From positions 7,265 to 71,264 of the forward strand of contig CACORA010000008.1 in NCBI GenBank assembly GCA_902629495.1: a DNA stretch of 64,000 nucleotides, given 5' to 3'. A program made the translations under genes and the position numbers. Positions within the stretch are counted from its first letter, which is position 1; each line of letters starts with the position of its first letter. Under the pieces are notes generated by a model, which saw only the letters and a program-made list of their open reading frames with translations, was not told where the DNA came from and made no database searches. Positions 8,187-17,410 of this stretch are shown here, one piece after another. Origin of the DNA: Planctomycetaceae bacterium (GTDB taxonomy: Bacteria > Planctomycetota > Planctomycetia > Pirellulales > UBA1268).

Positions 8187-9952
8187 TCAGGGCTCCCTTC
8201 TCCCTGAATGAGGGTGATATGTCTATTTACTGTACCTCCTGGAAACTTTTCGCGCTGGCCATTCGGCCACCGAATGGAAATACTCTCAATTTCTTGTATG
8301 GATCCAAGACCAAATACAGCTTTCGGATCATGGCTCGAAAAGTAACTTGATCCTGGTTGTACCAATCGCTGCCATCGTTGCCCCTTCGCAAGCACGGTAA
8401 TGATAGAACCATATGCATCACGGGCTTGTTCTGAGAGCATCGCACGAATGGTCATCCAATGCCCCTGTTGGGAAGCAATGTTCTCAAGCAAGAGTGGATG
8501 ACCATCAGTCAGGCCCACAAGCAGATCGATATCTCCATCATTGTCAATATCACCAGCGCACAATGCTCTTGCAACATTTGCTCTCCCACACAATGCATCA
8601 TTTGAAGATGAAACATCCATGAATTGGCCACTTCCATTATTCATCATCAAACCATTCAACTCGGCATACGGCCTCCAAAACGGGGCAACTGTTGGTTCAT
8701 CAACCGGTTGACCCCGCTGGACGCGTCCATTCACCCACGCCAGATCGAGATCTCCATCCAAGTCAAAATCTGCAAGCACCGTCCCAAATCCTGTTCCTCT
8801 TTGTGCATGCACAATATTCGTTGTCGCAGTCGCATCTTGAAAAAACCCTTGTGGCCCCTGCTTCCACAGTGTGTGAAGTTCTGTTCCAAGGTGGGTGACA
8901 AAAAGATCGTCAAAACCATCCCCATCCACATCCCCCCAAGCAATGCCCATATTTGCCGCCACGTTCCCTACAACATCGGTGGCCACACCTCTTAATAAAC
9001 CCTCCTCTTTAAATGTACCGTCATGTTGATTCATCCATAAGTAATTCGCTTGCTGATCATTTGCGATGAAAATGTCATCCCACGTATCACCATCAAAGTC
9101 TGCACATAAAACCCCAAGCCCCGCACCTGAAAGACTGGCCAGCCCAGAAGACTCACTGACATCGCTGAATCGTGGTTCCCCACGCACCACCGTATCATTA
9201 TGAAAAAGTACAGCCGGCACCTTGGCTAAATTTTTTGGCCCACAAAAATCCCGATCACCATCATTATGAAAACACAGACCTTCTGGCGAAAAGGAGACAT
9301 ACCTCGCCAACACAAGATCTAATCGCCCGTCTCGGTCATAATCAAAAAATGACGCTGATGCACCCCATTCTGAATTCGTAAGTCCACTTTCATGCGTCAC
9401 ATCACGAAATTGACCTTCTCCGATATTGAGAAATAATCGTAATCCGCCATATTCACTCACAAAAATATCAGAGCGTCCATCGTTATCCACATCAGCAATC
9501 GCAACGCCACAAGCAATACCACTGCTATCTGCGTTAGATCCTTTTGTCTTATTCTCAAAATGGCCGCTCTCGGTTTGGATAAACAGCTGATTCGTACTAC
9601 GCGACTCAGGGCCACCGGAATTGAGCAGATAGATATCAAGCTTCCCATCTCCATTGGCATCCAAAAGAGCTGCACCGTTGCCCATGCTCTGTGGCATAAA
9701 AAACGAACCGACTGGCCCAGACGTATTTTTTGCATCAAGGTTCCATGCCTTCCGGACATCGCAAAACCATGGCCGCATGGCAACATTCGCCTGATACACT
9801 CGCGGCGTTGATGGAACTGGTTTCTGAGAAACAAATGAATTGTTTTGGAATTCATCTTTTTCCGAGCAGCCAAAGATTCCACTTAACCAAAGAGCAGCAA
9901 CTACCACTAAACCATGTGTTGCTGCGTTCACGATTCGACCAGAAACGCTCAT
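8183..9952 (-). CDS. CRTAC1-like FG-GAP/VCBS lipoprotein with ASPIC/UnbV domain
   Basis: A 589-residue exported protein. The N-terminus is hydrophobic and ends in a lipobox-like IFGC with Cys29. The body holds many FG-GAP/VCBS-type repeats with calcium-loop patterns such as DANGDGKLD, DVDNDGRSD and DFDGDTWDD, predicting a beta-propeller. The last about 90 residues match an ASPIC/UnbV domain (WMTIRA, FGLG and RWPNGQ). Such proteins are abundant in planctomycetes and thought to mediate surface adhesion or ligand binding. It precedes and overlaps the TPR gene by four bases (ATGA). Confidence 0.92.
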   Translation of the reverse strand: MSVSGRIVNAATHGLVVVAALWLSGIFGCSEKDEFQNNSFVSQKPVPSTPRVYQANVAMRPWFCDVRKAWNLDAKNTSGPVGSFFMPQSMGNGAALLDANGDGKLDIYLLNSGGPESRSTNQLFIQTESGHFENKTKGSNADSSGIACGVAIADVDNDGRSDIFVSEYGGLRLFLNIGEGQFRDVTHESGLTNSEWGASASFFDYDRDGRLDLVLARYVSFSPEGLCFHNDGDRDFCGPKNLAKVPAVLFHNDTVVRGEPRFSDVSESSGLASLSGAGLGVLCADFDGDTWDDIFIANDQQANYLWMNQHDGTFKEEGLLRGVATDVVGNVAANMGIAWGDVDGDGFDDLFVTHLGTELHTLWKQGPQGFFQDATATTNIVHAQRGTGFGTVLADFDLDGDLDLAWVNGRVQRGQPVDEPTVAPFWRPYAELNGLMMNNGSGQFMDVSSSNDALCGRANVARALCAGDIDNDGDIDLLVGLTDGHPLLLENIASQQGHWMTIRAMLSEQARDAYGSIITVLAKGQRWQRLVQPGSSYFSSHDPKAVFGLGSIQEIESISIRWPNGQREKFPGGTVNRHITLIQGEGSPE

Positions 9953-10397
9953 GTGGTAACGCCTATGAATGATTCATACAAAATTCTTTATCGCACGAAA
10001 CAGTTCACGCAGGATACAACCTTAACCGAGTCTGGCGCAACAACGTGACAGATGCGTCATTCTGTATCAACCACGTAAGCCTACCATTCTGGAGGTCCAT
10101 TGCCTCTTTCTTCACACCTTGTTTTCAGTGCGACGGAAGCGTCTCACATACCATGGTGGTCTCAATCTTCATGACCTTGCATGTCGCAATCACCTCAGGG
10201 GAAAAGCTGCCATTCATGCCCACAGCATACGTACACAACAGCATCAGCTGAAATGCATTCCAGCGTGATGGCGTGCACTGATCCTCACAACACTGCACAA
10301 GAATTCAAGGAATCATACCTGAGCGTGTCGCATCCTTGCGAACGCTGCTCAGATACGTCCTTACGTGTGCAGCACACACGAAGACAGGAGAATGAAC
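9953..10397. other. intergenic region, nothing assigned
   Basis: About 445 bases between the small lipoprotein gene and the FG-GAP lipoprotein gene, both on the minus strand. Frames of 68-84 codons on the plus strand have no domain, signal peptide or ribosome site. It probably contains the promoter of the FG-GAP/TPR pair and the 3' end signal of the lipoprotein transcript, but I see no clear hairpin. Confidence 0.45.
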
Positions 10398-10928
10398 TTA
10401 TTTCCCCTCAAACGACGATTCCAACGCAAACGTGAACTCGCCACCACCACTTTCTACCGATGCTGTAAGCCCTGATGTCTTCTGATCACCGTATGCCTGT
10501 GGCACAACATATTCAGGCTCTGCTTCGGCAGCTTCTCTTTCCAGCTTTTCCTGCTCTGGAGTCCCATACCGAGGATCATCCTCAGTAATGTTTGGTGGCT
10601 TCGGAAAAACCTTTTTCTCAACCGTTACAACATACGAACCAGGAACCGTTCCAGCCCCCGGCTTCGCACCGGTTGCACTGAGCGTAAATGAACCGTCTGC
10701 TCCAGTTTTTCCAACTGCAGAAACACCCGATGGATCGTTTGGCGTGAATGCAACAAGTGCATCTGCGACAGGCGAACCATCAAGCGTAACAACGCCCTTC
10801 ACTGCCGATACGGCTGGACCACTCGAACCACCACCGCAACCCACAATAGCTGTAACAGCCAAGGCAGCAAAAAACATGCACACCCGTGAACGATTAACCG
10901 TTTTCTGAAACACAAAAAAAGTAGCCAA
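10398..10928 (-). CDS. small lipoprotein with carboxypeptidase-regulatory-like fold
   Basis: I place the start at TTG 10928, where GAGGAG lies six bases upstream. This gives a 176-residue protein with a proper lipoprotein leader: basic region, hydrophobic core and AIVGC with Cys31, followed by glycines. The frame is open further upstream to 11123, but that part would not look like a leader. The mature part contains a transthyretin/CarboxypepD_reg-like segment (VKGVVTLDGSPVADALV), common in planctomycete surface lipoproteins. It follows the DUF1559 gene on the same strand, so the two may be cotranscribed. Confidence 0.85.
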   Translation of the reverse strand: MATFFVFQKTVNRSRVCMFFAALAVTAIVGCGGGSSGPAVSAVKGVVTLDGSPVADALVAFTPNDPSGVSAVGKTGADGSFTLSATGAKPGAGTVPGSYVVTVEKKVFPKPPNITEDDPRYGTPEQEKLEREAAEAEPEYVVPQAYGDQKTSGLTASVESGGGEFTFALESSFEGK

Positions 10929-11049
10929 GAGACTCTCCTCACATTGAAAAGATATGTTAAGGCCCTGTGCCCGCTTACCCCGGCACTGCGGCAACAGGCA
11001 TAAACCCATTGCCGCAGATACTGGAGCAAACATAGGCAACGAAAAAATC

Positions 11050-12150
11050 CTAAGGAAGGCTGGCAGTCTCACCACCGGCAATGGTGCCCAACCGACCAAT
11101 GACACCGCGAACACTTTGGCCAACGGGATTGTTCGCGTTGTTGTTTTGAGCAGTCGTTACATCACTATCGATATTATCGTTAATGAATTTGACTGATCCA
11201 TCAATCATAGCCATAGAAGCACCACCAGGGTGATAACTACTTGCAGGCTGGCAATTCCAACCTTCATGGTTATTAGCACAACGGGGGTAATTCGGTGGAG
11301 CAGCCGTAAAGAAAGATGTGAAACCTTCCTCTGAATCGAATGCCCGCACACCAGGACCCTGGCCAAAATTCGATGGCGCTGTTCCTGTATAGATGCCATC
11401 ATTGCCAAGCAATGCTCCACACACACTTGGAGCTGAATTTTGATTCAGACCACTCGTGATGGTGTACCCACCCTTACTGTGCATATGAGAGGCATCGGCG
11501 ATCTTTGCCTCACCAAGTGAAATTGTGTTGGAGGTTCCATCCATAATATCGGCCATAAACACAGCCTGATCTCGTGGATTATTGCCCATGTTTCCAGTCT
11601 TGCCGACGCAAAATGGACCCCGCTTCGCGGTATGCCATCTTTCCAAGAAAACATCACCTCGATTACCCCGGTAGTTTGTCCGAGCAGGTGTGTTCCCACC
11701 AGCATTCGAGGCTGTGTTGGGATCCGAAGGACAGTGAAACATCGGCATGTCTTGAACAAGCTCAGGACGCGTACCGGCATTTGAATTCCATGGCCTATAG
11801 CCCTTGCCATTCGTTGAACGAATTTTGCCTATGATGGTGTCATAGCGATTCGTTTCTTCAGCAAATGGAAGAACAAGCAAGGTCCAGCCCCATCGATCCC
11901 ACCCTTGAGAATTTCCAAGGATTGAATAGAGCTCTGGAGAACGTCCCTGTGCAGGGAATCGACTATTCGAACTTTCGTAGTTCAATACTGCTAGCTGCAA
12001 CTGCTTCATCTTATTTGTACAAGCACTTCGGCGAGCTGCCTCACGAGCTGCTTGAACGGCTGGCAGAAGCAAACCAATCAAAACACCAATAATGGCAATC
12101 ACAACTAGTAATTCAACCAGCGTGAAGCCCTTTCTTCCTAGTTTTTTCAT
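11050..12150 (-). CDS. DUF1559 protein with type IV pilin-like leader
   Basis: A 366-residue protein with the prepilin motif KGFTLVELLVVIAII at about residues 7-21. A DUF1559 domain follows, ending with an H-x9-DG motif (HPGGASMAMIDG) near residue 307. DUF1559 proteins are massively expanded in planctomycetes and are predicted pseudopilin-like or surface proteins; their role is not settled. GAAGGA lies upstream of the ATG inside a short palindrome (12159-12170). PilT is present elsewhere in the window, but no pilus assembly genes adjoin this one. Confidence 0.95.
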   Translation of the reverse strand: MKKLGRKGFTLVELLVVIAIIGVLIGLLLPAVQAAREAARRSACTNKMKQLQLAVLNYESSNSRFPAQGRSPELYSILGNSQGWDRWGWTLLVLPFAEETNRYDTIIGKIRSTNGKGYRPWNSNAGTRPELVQDMPMFHCPSDPNTASNAGGNTPARTNYRGNRGDVFLERWHTAKRGPFCVGKTGNMGNNPRDQAVFMADIMDGTSNTISLGEAKIADASHMHSKGGYTITSGLNQNSAPSVCGALLGNDGIYTGTAPSNFGQGPGVRAFDSEEGFTSFFTAAPPNYPRCANNHEGWNCQPASSYHPGGASMAMIDGSVKFINDNIDSDVTTAQNNNANNPVGQSVRGVIGRLGTIAGGETASLP

Positions 12151-12158
12151 CTCTAAAT

Positions 12159-12170
12159 TCCTTCGAAGGA
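12159..12170 (-). promoter_or_regulatory. palindrome covering the ribosome site of the DUF1559 gene
   Basis: TCCTTCGAAGGA is a perfect 12-base palindrome whose minus-strand right half (GAAGGA) is the ribosome-binding site eight bases before the DUF1559 start. A small hairpin could partly mask the site. The palindrome is seen directly; any regulatory role is inference. Confidence 0.35.
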
Positions 12171-12233
12171 TAAATTAAATAGAAAAAAGAATAAGACGCC
12201 TGGTAGACAAACGCCCCTCCCAATTACGACTAA

Positions 12234-12260
12234 ACTATACACTAAATCGGCATGGTTCAA
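12234..12260 (-). promoter_or_regulatory. possible sigma70-like promoter of the DUF1559 gene
   Basis: On the minus strand TTGAAC (12260-12255) is followed after 15 bases by TATAGT (12239-12234), about 85 bases before the DUF1559 start. The spacer is shorter than the usual 17, so this is a weak call. Confidence 0.25.
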
Positions 12261-12693
12261 GCGAATTATTCCTGAGTTTTCATAAAATTTGTCCACATTT
12301 TTCTGGGATATGCGGTAAACAACCATTTCTTTCTGGAAGACGACTTATTTCTTGCTAAAAAAGCAAAAAAATGTGAATAATCGTTATGTTTCGCTGAACC
12401 ACACATGTCTTCGATTGACATTGAATTTCATGCAGTTAATAAGAAACTGTGGTTTGCGCATGTTTCCTCTCTTTTCACTTTCTCGAGTGGACACTCTGCT
12501 CGTGAACACCTCGTGAACACGTTGTTCGATGGTCCCCCATGGCTATTTTGTCCGGGGTGCCGCAAGCACATTCATTCTCTTGCCATGACCTTCATTGCTG
12601 TTTTGGCCACTGCTGACATTCCTTATCAAACAGAAGGCCTTGTATAACTACAAAAAGAGTTGCTCTTAAACCGGTACAGTCACTCGCTTCACC

Positions 12694-13581
12694 ATGTATC
12701 AACTTCACCGACATCTTATTAGTATTGTTGCACTTGCATGCCTGTTCCACACACAGGGGGCAACTGCCTCCGAACCGTTCACATGTATTACCTACAACAT
12801 TCGTTTTGCAAATCCCAAGGATGGAAAAGATGCATGGCCTCATCGTGTTGACACGGTTGCAGCATACCTGAGGAAAGGTGACATTCTTGGACTTCAGGAG
12901 GTAACACACGGACAACTTCTTGATCTTGAGCAACGACTCCCGTCTTTCAACTGGTATGGCGTTGGCAGGGATGATGGAAAACAGCAAGGTGAGTATTCAC
13001 CTGTTTTCTACAGAGAACGTCTCTTCGATCGTATTGATGCAGGAACCTTCTGGTTATCAGAGACACCAACGATCGTTGGGAGCACGGGATGGGATGCCGC
13101 GCTCCCACGAGTCTGCAGCTGGGTGATCCTCGAGATCAAAGCAACCGGCCAGATTATGTGGTGTGCCAGCACACATTTTGATCATCGAGGAAAGATGGCA
13201 AGAGAGAACAGTGGGATTGTGCTACACGACAAAGCCAAAGCACTGAATGGCAAAGAAAATCGTATTCTCATGGGTGACTTCAACTGTCTTTCAGGCTCTA
13301 CCCCATATACAAACATTCTTGCTTCAGATAATGCACGTACCATCTTCGAAGATGCTCGCCAGCGCTCACTTTCTCAACCACTCGGACCAAACAGTACATT
13401 CAATGGATTCAACGTTCTCAAGCCTGAGAAGATCATTGATCATGTTTTTATTAGCCCAGATGTTGTTGTCCACGATTACCACATAGAAAATCCAAAAACC
13501 TTAGCTGGGCGCTTTGCGAGTGATCATCTGCCTGTTGCCGTCCGCCTGCAGATCCCGGAGAAATACTCTGGGAAACCATAG
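12694..13581 (+). CDS. secreted endonuclease/exonuclease/phosphatase (EEP) family protein
   Basis: A 295-residue protein with an N-terminal signal peptide (cleavage expected after ATA near residue 25). EEP-family motifs are in the usual order: TYNIRF, GLQEV, MGDFNC, then SDHLPV at the end carrying the catalytic Asp-His pair. The fold hydrolyses phosphodiester or phosphomonoester bonds with a divalent metal. The export signal argues against DNA repair and for phosphate scavenging or a sugar/lipid phosphate substrate. It converges on the large MscS gene with a 14-base gap. Confidence 0.92.
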   Translation: MYQLHRHLISIVALACLFHTQGATASEPFTCITYNIRFANPKDGKDAWPHRVDTVAAYLRKGDILGLQEVTHGQLLDLEQRLPSFNWYGVGRDDGKQQGEYSPVFYRERLFDRIDAGTFWLSETPTIVGSTGWDAALPRVCSWVILEIKATGQIMWCASTHFDHRGKMARENSGIVLHDKAKALNGKENRILMGDFNCLSGSTPYTNILASDNARTIFEDARQRSLSQPLGPNSTFNGFNVLKPEKIIDHVFISPDVVVHDYHIENPKTLAGRFASDHLPVAVRLQIPEKYSGKP

Positions 13582-13595
13582 CGCATGTTTTATCT

Positions 13596-16500
13596 TTAGT
13601 GTGCTGTTTCGTTTTTCATGTGAACATCCATTTGTGGAAATGCGATTTCAATCCCTTCTTCATTGAATCGCTCATGAATACGAGTATGGATTTCACTGAT
13701 CGTTCCAAGACGATGATCGAGATTGGCAAGATAAAAACGAATTGCAATATTCAGTGTCGAATCTGCAAATTCCTCAAACGTGATAACCGGTTTTGGATCT
13801 TTGAGAATATATTGTATGTCTGAACAGATCTCACGGAGCAGCTCACAGACTCGCCGGGTGTCTGTACCGTAGGCAACGCCCACTCGAAGTTCTGCACGAT
13901 TGACTGAGTCTGACAATGTCCAGTTCGTCACGCGCCCAGTAATAAGATCCTTATTTGGAATCACATACTCTTGCCGATCCCACGTCGTCACAGTTGTTGC
14001 TCGCATGCGAATTCGGGAGACGACACCAGATATTGAGTCAACGGTAACAACATCTCCAACCCGAATGGGTTGCTCAAATAAAAGGATGATCCCGCACACA
14101 AAGTTTGCCACAACCTCTTGCAAGCCAAACCCCAGCCCCACGCTCAGACCGGCTGCCATCCATTGAACACTACTCCAACGTAAGCCAAGTATTCCAGCGG
14201 CTAGAATGATTCCACAAATTGCTACCGTATACGTGGTCAGTGATGTAACGGCATAACGAGCAGCATTATCAAGTGGGAGATGCCGAAGCACCGCAGCCTC
14301 AAGCACGCCAGGCGCATTCCGCACAAGAATAAATGTGAGTAAGAGTGTGGGAATAGCGATCAAGAGGTTGTTGAGCGTAACAACACTCGTGACAGTACCG
14401 TCCGGTGCGCGGAGTTCCCATAACACAACAGAATCAAGGAATAACAAGGCTGGGAGAACTGGCGACCAAATCCAATACACCACAATGACTGTTCCAATAA
14501 TGATAATGGCATTGATCAATCGTCTCGTTTGCTGGTCAATTTCTGAAAGTTGCATCTGATTGACGTCAAGGACATCCGAGGTGGTACCAGACGCCTCGGC
14601 ATGCTCACGAAGCTCTGCACGCTCACGTAGTTGCTGACGCGCAATACGCCGCTTCGATACGAGCAGCCACCGCATCGCAATGCCCTGCAGGACTGCAGCA
14701 GCCACGATAGACCAGATTGTTTCATACAATGCCACTGTGAGCTGGATTGCTGCATAGGTATAGCCAGCAAAACTTAGACCAATAAGAGCAATGGGAATAG
14801 CAACAATCAGTGGCCTCCATAGCCAGATAAGTTGTGCAACTGGTCCATGTGGTCGATACGCAAGGAGTGCTGCACTCACGCCTCTTTGAGGGTGAAGTAA
14901 TCTTGCAAGCAAGAACGCAACAAATAGCATCAGGCCAGCAAATGATAGTCGGGCAAGTGATGAAAGCTCTGTGTGAATGCTGCGTTGCAAGAGCAGGAAG
15001 TGGGTTACAAACACCATCGATAGACCAATCCAGGCAGTTCGACGAACAGCCTGCCTCAGTGGATTAATCACAGGTGAAGGCCAATTGAAATGCACAACCG
15101 CAACGCCATGGGGCCGAATTAATTGTCGCAGCATCTCCAGAGGCAAGAAAACGAGACCGGCCGTCGCAGCTGCTTGTGCAACAAACACAGACGTCGACTC
15201 AGGGTCAGCACGTCCTCCTAAGAACCACGAAAATACTTGAATCGGAAGCCACACAGGAAGAGCTGCGCAGATCGTACACCCAATTGCCTGGAGCGTCGGA
15301 CGAAGTTTCATGGCATTACTGCCATTAATGGTTGCACCGATGGCTGTTATCTGAATAACAAACCATCGATTCAGAACAATGACCAAAATAATCGTGATCA
15401 AAAGAACTGCAGCGAGAATGGGCTGTGCTGCAACACCGTTCGAAAAGGACACAAAAATAGACTTCAGCCTTTTTGTCTCAAACCAATCGGAGATACTCCA
15501 GATTGATTGAACGTCATGAAGTCGAAATGGTTTATCAGCACGCACCCATAAAAGATTCTTACTGATGGTTGCATCATATTCCTTGATCATCCGCGCAAAC
15601 GTTTCATACCGCACGCCTAGAGGAATGAGTGTATCGACAAGAGATCTGTCGATATCTGCGCTCATCGCCTGAAGAAGCTTTTTTTCTGATTGGATAACTG
15701 GAGGAATAAGGCTAAGACCTACGTCCTCAACATCTTGGGCTATTTCTTCCAGCCGGGTATCAATATCGGCAAGTTTTTCCTGCGCATTATCCAGCGATAT
15801 CGCTTGAGCATGAGATCCTGCGAGCAACAAGGACTTCTTGGCAAGCATAATTTGCTTGCGTTGGAGAAGTGAACCCACTGAACGACTGAGTCCAGAACTG
15901 ATTGACTTATCAGTTTCTATAAGCTGTTTTGTCTTTTTATAATCTTCCTCAAGGCTTCGTGATTCTTCAACGAGATTCAGTAATTCATCTTTCATTCTAT
16001 GCGATTGCACGATGTAATCTGGCCATGATTCGAGATGCTTGAGACTTACTTCCAGCTGTTTTCTGATGGCTGCATCTGCTCCCTGTACTTCAGAACGAAA
16101 CGATGCAATCTGTGCCACAACGTCTGTCTTTCGTTTATCTGAACTAAGATTTGTGGCCTTCTCTAATACTTTTGTCTTATTTTCAATCTCACGACGAACC
16201 ACCTCCTCTTCTAAAGGCAATACGTTGACCTCTGCCTCATAGGTGATCATCTTTTGTCGACAAAGCTGAATATCTACCTCAACGGCTGCCTGTGATGCCT
16301 GAGACGCTAGAGCCATTGACTCACTGACGACAGGATTAATCTTTGAATCGCCATCATCTGCTTGAAGAACGCTGTCTTTCGTTCCCTCAAGTTCAGCGAT
16401 ACGTGCCGGGAGTTCTTTTGACTCCAGTTTTCTATTGCTTATCTCTTCCTGAATCATCTTGAGTTGTTGATTCAGCGACAGTAATTCCCCCTCAATCTTT

Positions 16501-16994
16501 TTGACTACCTTTGCTATCTCATCTGCCGAAGAGCCTTCATGCACTTCGGTAGAGAGTGACTCAGGAGGACTATCCAAGAGGGTCTGTGCAGCTTCTTTTC
16601 TTTTTGATGCTGAGGCTGCTGATTGCTGAAGTTGCTCAATTCTCTGGCTGGCTTTTTGCCGTCGTTCAATATCTTTGAGCGCAGCAAGCAAGAATTCTTG
16701 GGCTTTCGATTTGATATCTTCCGCTAACGCAGGGTCTTGGGAAACTTTGTCCATCACCTGCCGAATAGCATCTGCCTCAGAGAACGTTTGTTCATTCTGT
16801 AACGCAGGTGTCTCTTCTTGTTTTGCACTCAAGTCGACTAACGTATCATTCTCGTCTTTATTGATATCAGCAGTTTTTGGACCCCCTTTATCATTAACTG
16901 AATCTTGAGCTATGAGTTGAGAAGAAAAAAGTGACACACACAGTGTGACGGTGACAGGAATACAGAAGCCAATTATTCTGCTGAGTTCTCTCAT
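13596..16994 (-). CDS. large MscS/MscK-type mechanosensitive channel
   Basis: About 1132 residues from the preferred ATG at 16994, which gives a clean signal peptide (hydrophobic core, then SQLIAQD). A GTG at 17099 would add 35 polar residues. Residues up to about 530 are exported and rich in heptad-like coiled coil. A multi-helix membrane region follows, and the C-terminus holds the MscS core: pore helix region GLSVGLGFGLQEVVANF and beta domain with VTTWDRQEYVIPNKD. Such MscK-size channels release solutes on hypo-osmotic shock. It is divergent from pilT. Confidence 0.93.
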   Translation of the reverse strand: MRELSRIIGFCIPVTVTLCVSLFSSQLIAQDSVNDKGGPKTADINKDENDTLVDLSAKQEETPALQNEQTFSEADAIRQVMDKVSQDPALAEDIKSKAQEFLLAALKDIERRQKASQRIEQLQQSAASASKRKEAAQTLLDSPPESLSTEVHEGSSADEIAKVVKKIEGELLSLNQQLKMIQEEISNRKLESKELPARIAELEGTKDSVLQADDGDSKINPVVSESMALASQASQAAVEVDIQLCRQKMITYEAEVNVLPLEEEVVRREIENKTKVLEKATNLSSDKRKTDVVAQIASFRSEVQGADAAIRKQLEVSLKHLESWPDYIVQSHRMKDELLNLVEESRSLEEDYKKTKQLIETDKSISSGLSRSVGSLLQRKQIMLAKKSLLLAGSHAQAISLDNAQEKLADIDTRLEEIAQDVEDVGLSLIPPVIQSEKKLLQAMSADIDRSLVDTLIPLGVRYETFARMIKEYDATISKNLLWVRADKPFRLHDVQSIWSISDWFETKRLKSIFVSFSNGVAAQPILAAVLLITIILVIVLNRWFVIQITAIGATINGSNAMKLRPTLQAIGCTICAALPVWLPIQVFSWFLGGRADPESTSVFVAQAAATAGLVFLPLEMLRQLIRPHGVAVVHFNWPSPVINPLRQAVRRTAWIGLSMVFVTHFLLLQRSIHTELSSLARLSFAGLMLFVAFLLARLLHPQRGVSAALLAYRPHGPVAQLIWLWRPLIVAIPIALIGLSFAGYTYAAIQLTVALYETIWSIVAAAVLQGIAMRWLLVSKRRIARQQLRERAELREHAEASGTTSDVLDVNQMQLSEIDQQTRRLINAIIIIGTVIVVYWIWSPVLPALLFLDSVVLWELRAPDGTVTSVVTLNNLLIAIPTLLLTFILVRNAPGVLEAAVLRHLPLDNAARYAVTSLTTYTVAICGIILAAGILGLRWSSVQWMAAGLSVGLGFGLQEVVANFVCGIILLFEQPIRVGDVVTVDSISGVVSRIRMRATTVTTWDRQEYVIPNKDLITGRVTNWTLSDSVNRAELRVGVAYGTDTRRVCELLREICSDIQYILKDPKPVITFEEFADSTLNIAIRFYLANLDHRLGTISEIHTRIHERFNEEGIEIAFPQMDVHMKNETAH

Positions 16995-17410
16995 TGTTTT
17001 AAACTGAGCCCAAATAGAAACGTCCGAATGACTGCCTATGAGGTTCTTCCTGCCACAACACGAATGCAGTGTGTCCTCTCTAGTGTCTGGCTCAGGCACA
17101 CTGTTTCAATGACAAAAAGATTGCCACAACGCATCTACCGCAAAAGTGATTTCTACATTGTAGATTGACAGGCACACGTGAAGAAGAGCATGAAAAATCT
17201 GCTCTGACAAGTCAGTTTTCTGACCCGATCTGTTTCGCACGTCTCGCTTCGCCAGACAACGTTTGCGAATAGATCTTTCTCCAGATTATAGTGTAGCGAC
17301 AGTCTTTGAGTGGTCTTCTCGCCGTATTGGCATCATTCATTGCGTTCTCCTTGATATGCGTACATCAACGATAGTAGAGAGTTCATTGACATCTTTTTGG
17401 AGAGTGAGCC
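16995..17410. other. divergent region between the MscS gene and pilT
   Basis: About 416 bases, of which 16995-17099 could be an N-terminal extension of the channel if the GTG start is used. The rest has no frame with support and presumably holds both promoters. Confidence 0.45.

Larger units (their letters stand above)
12151..12693. other. divergent intergenic region
   Basis: Some 540 bases between the DUF1559 gene and the plus-strand EEP gene. It is AT-rich near 12240-12380 and contains a promoter-like pair for the minus strand (12234-12260) and a palindrome over the DUF1559 ribosome site. An 80-codon frame at 12405 has no recognisable feature and I do not call it a gene. Confidence 0.5.

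Noticed and set aside
10045..10435. Plus-strand frames of 68 and 84 codons
   Set aside because: Partly overlap the lipoprotein gene and show no coding features.
10929..11123. Long N-terminal extension of the small lipoprotein
   Set aside because: It overlaps the DUF1559 3' end and would hide the lipoprotein leader; the TTG at 10928 has the ribosome site.
12405..12647. 80-codon plus-strand frame upstream of the EEP gene
   Set aside because: No ribosome site, no recognisable family, composition like intergenic sequence.
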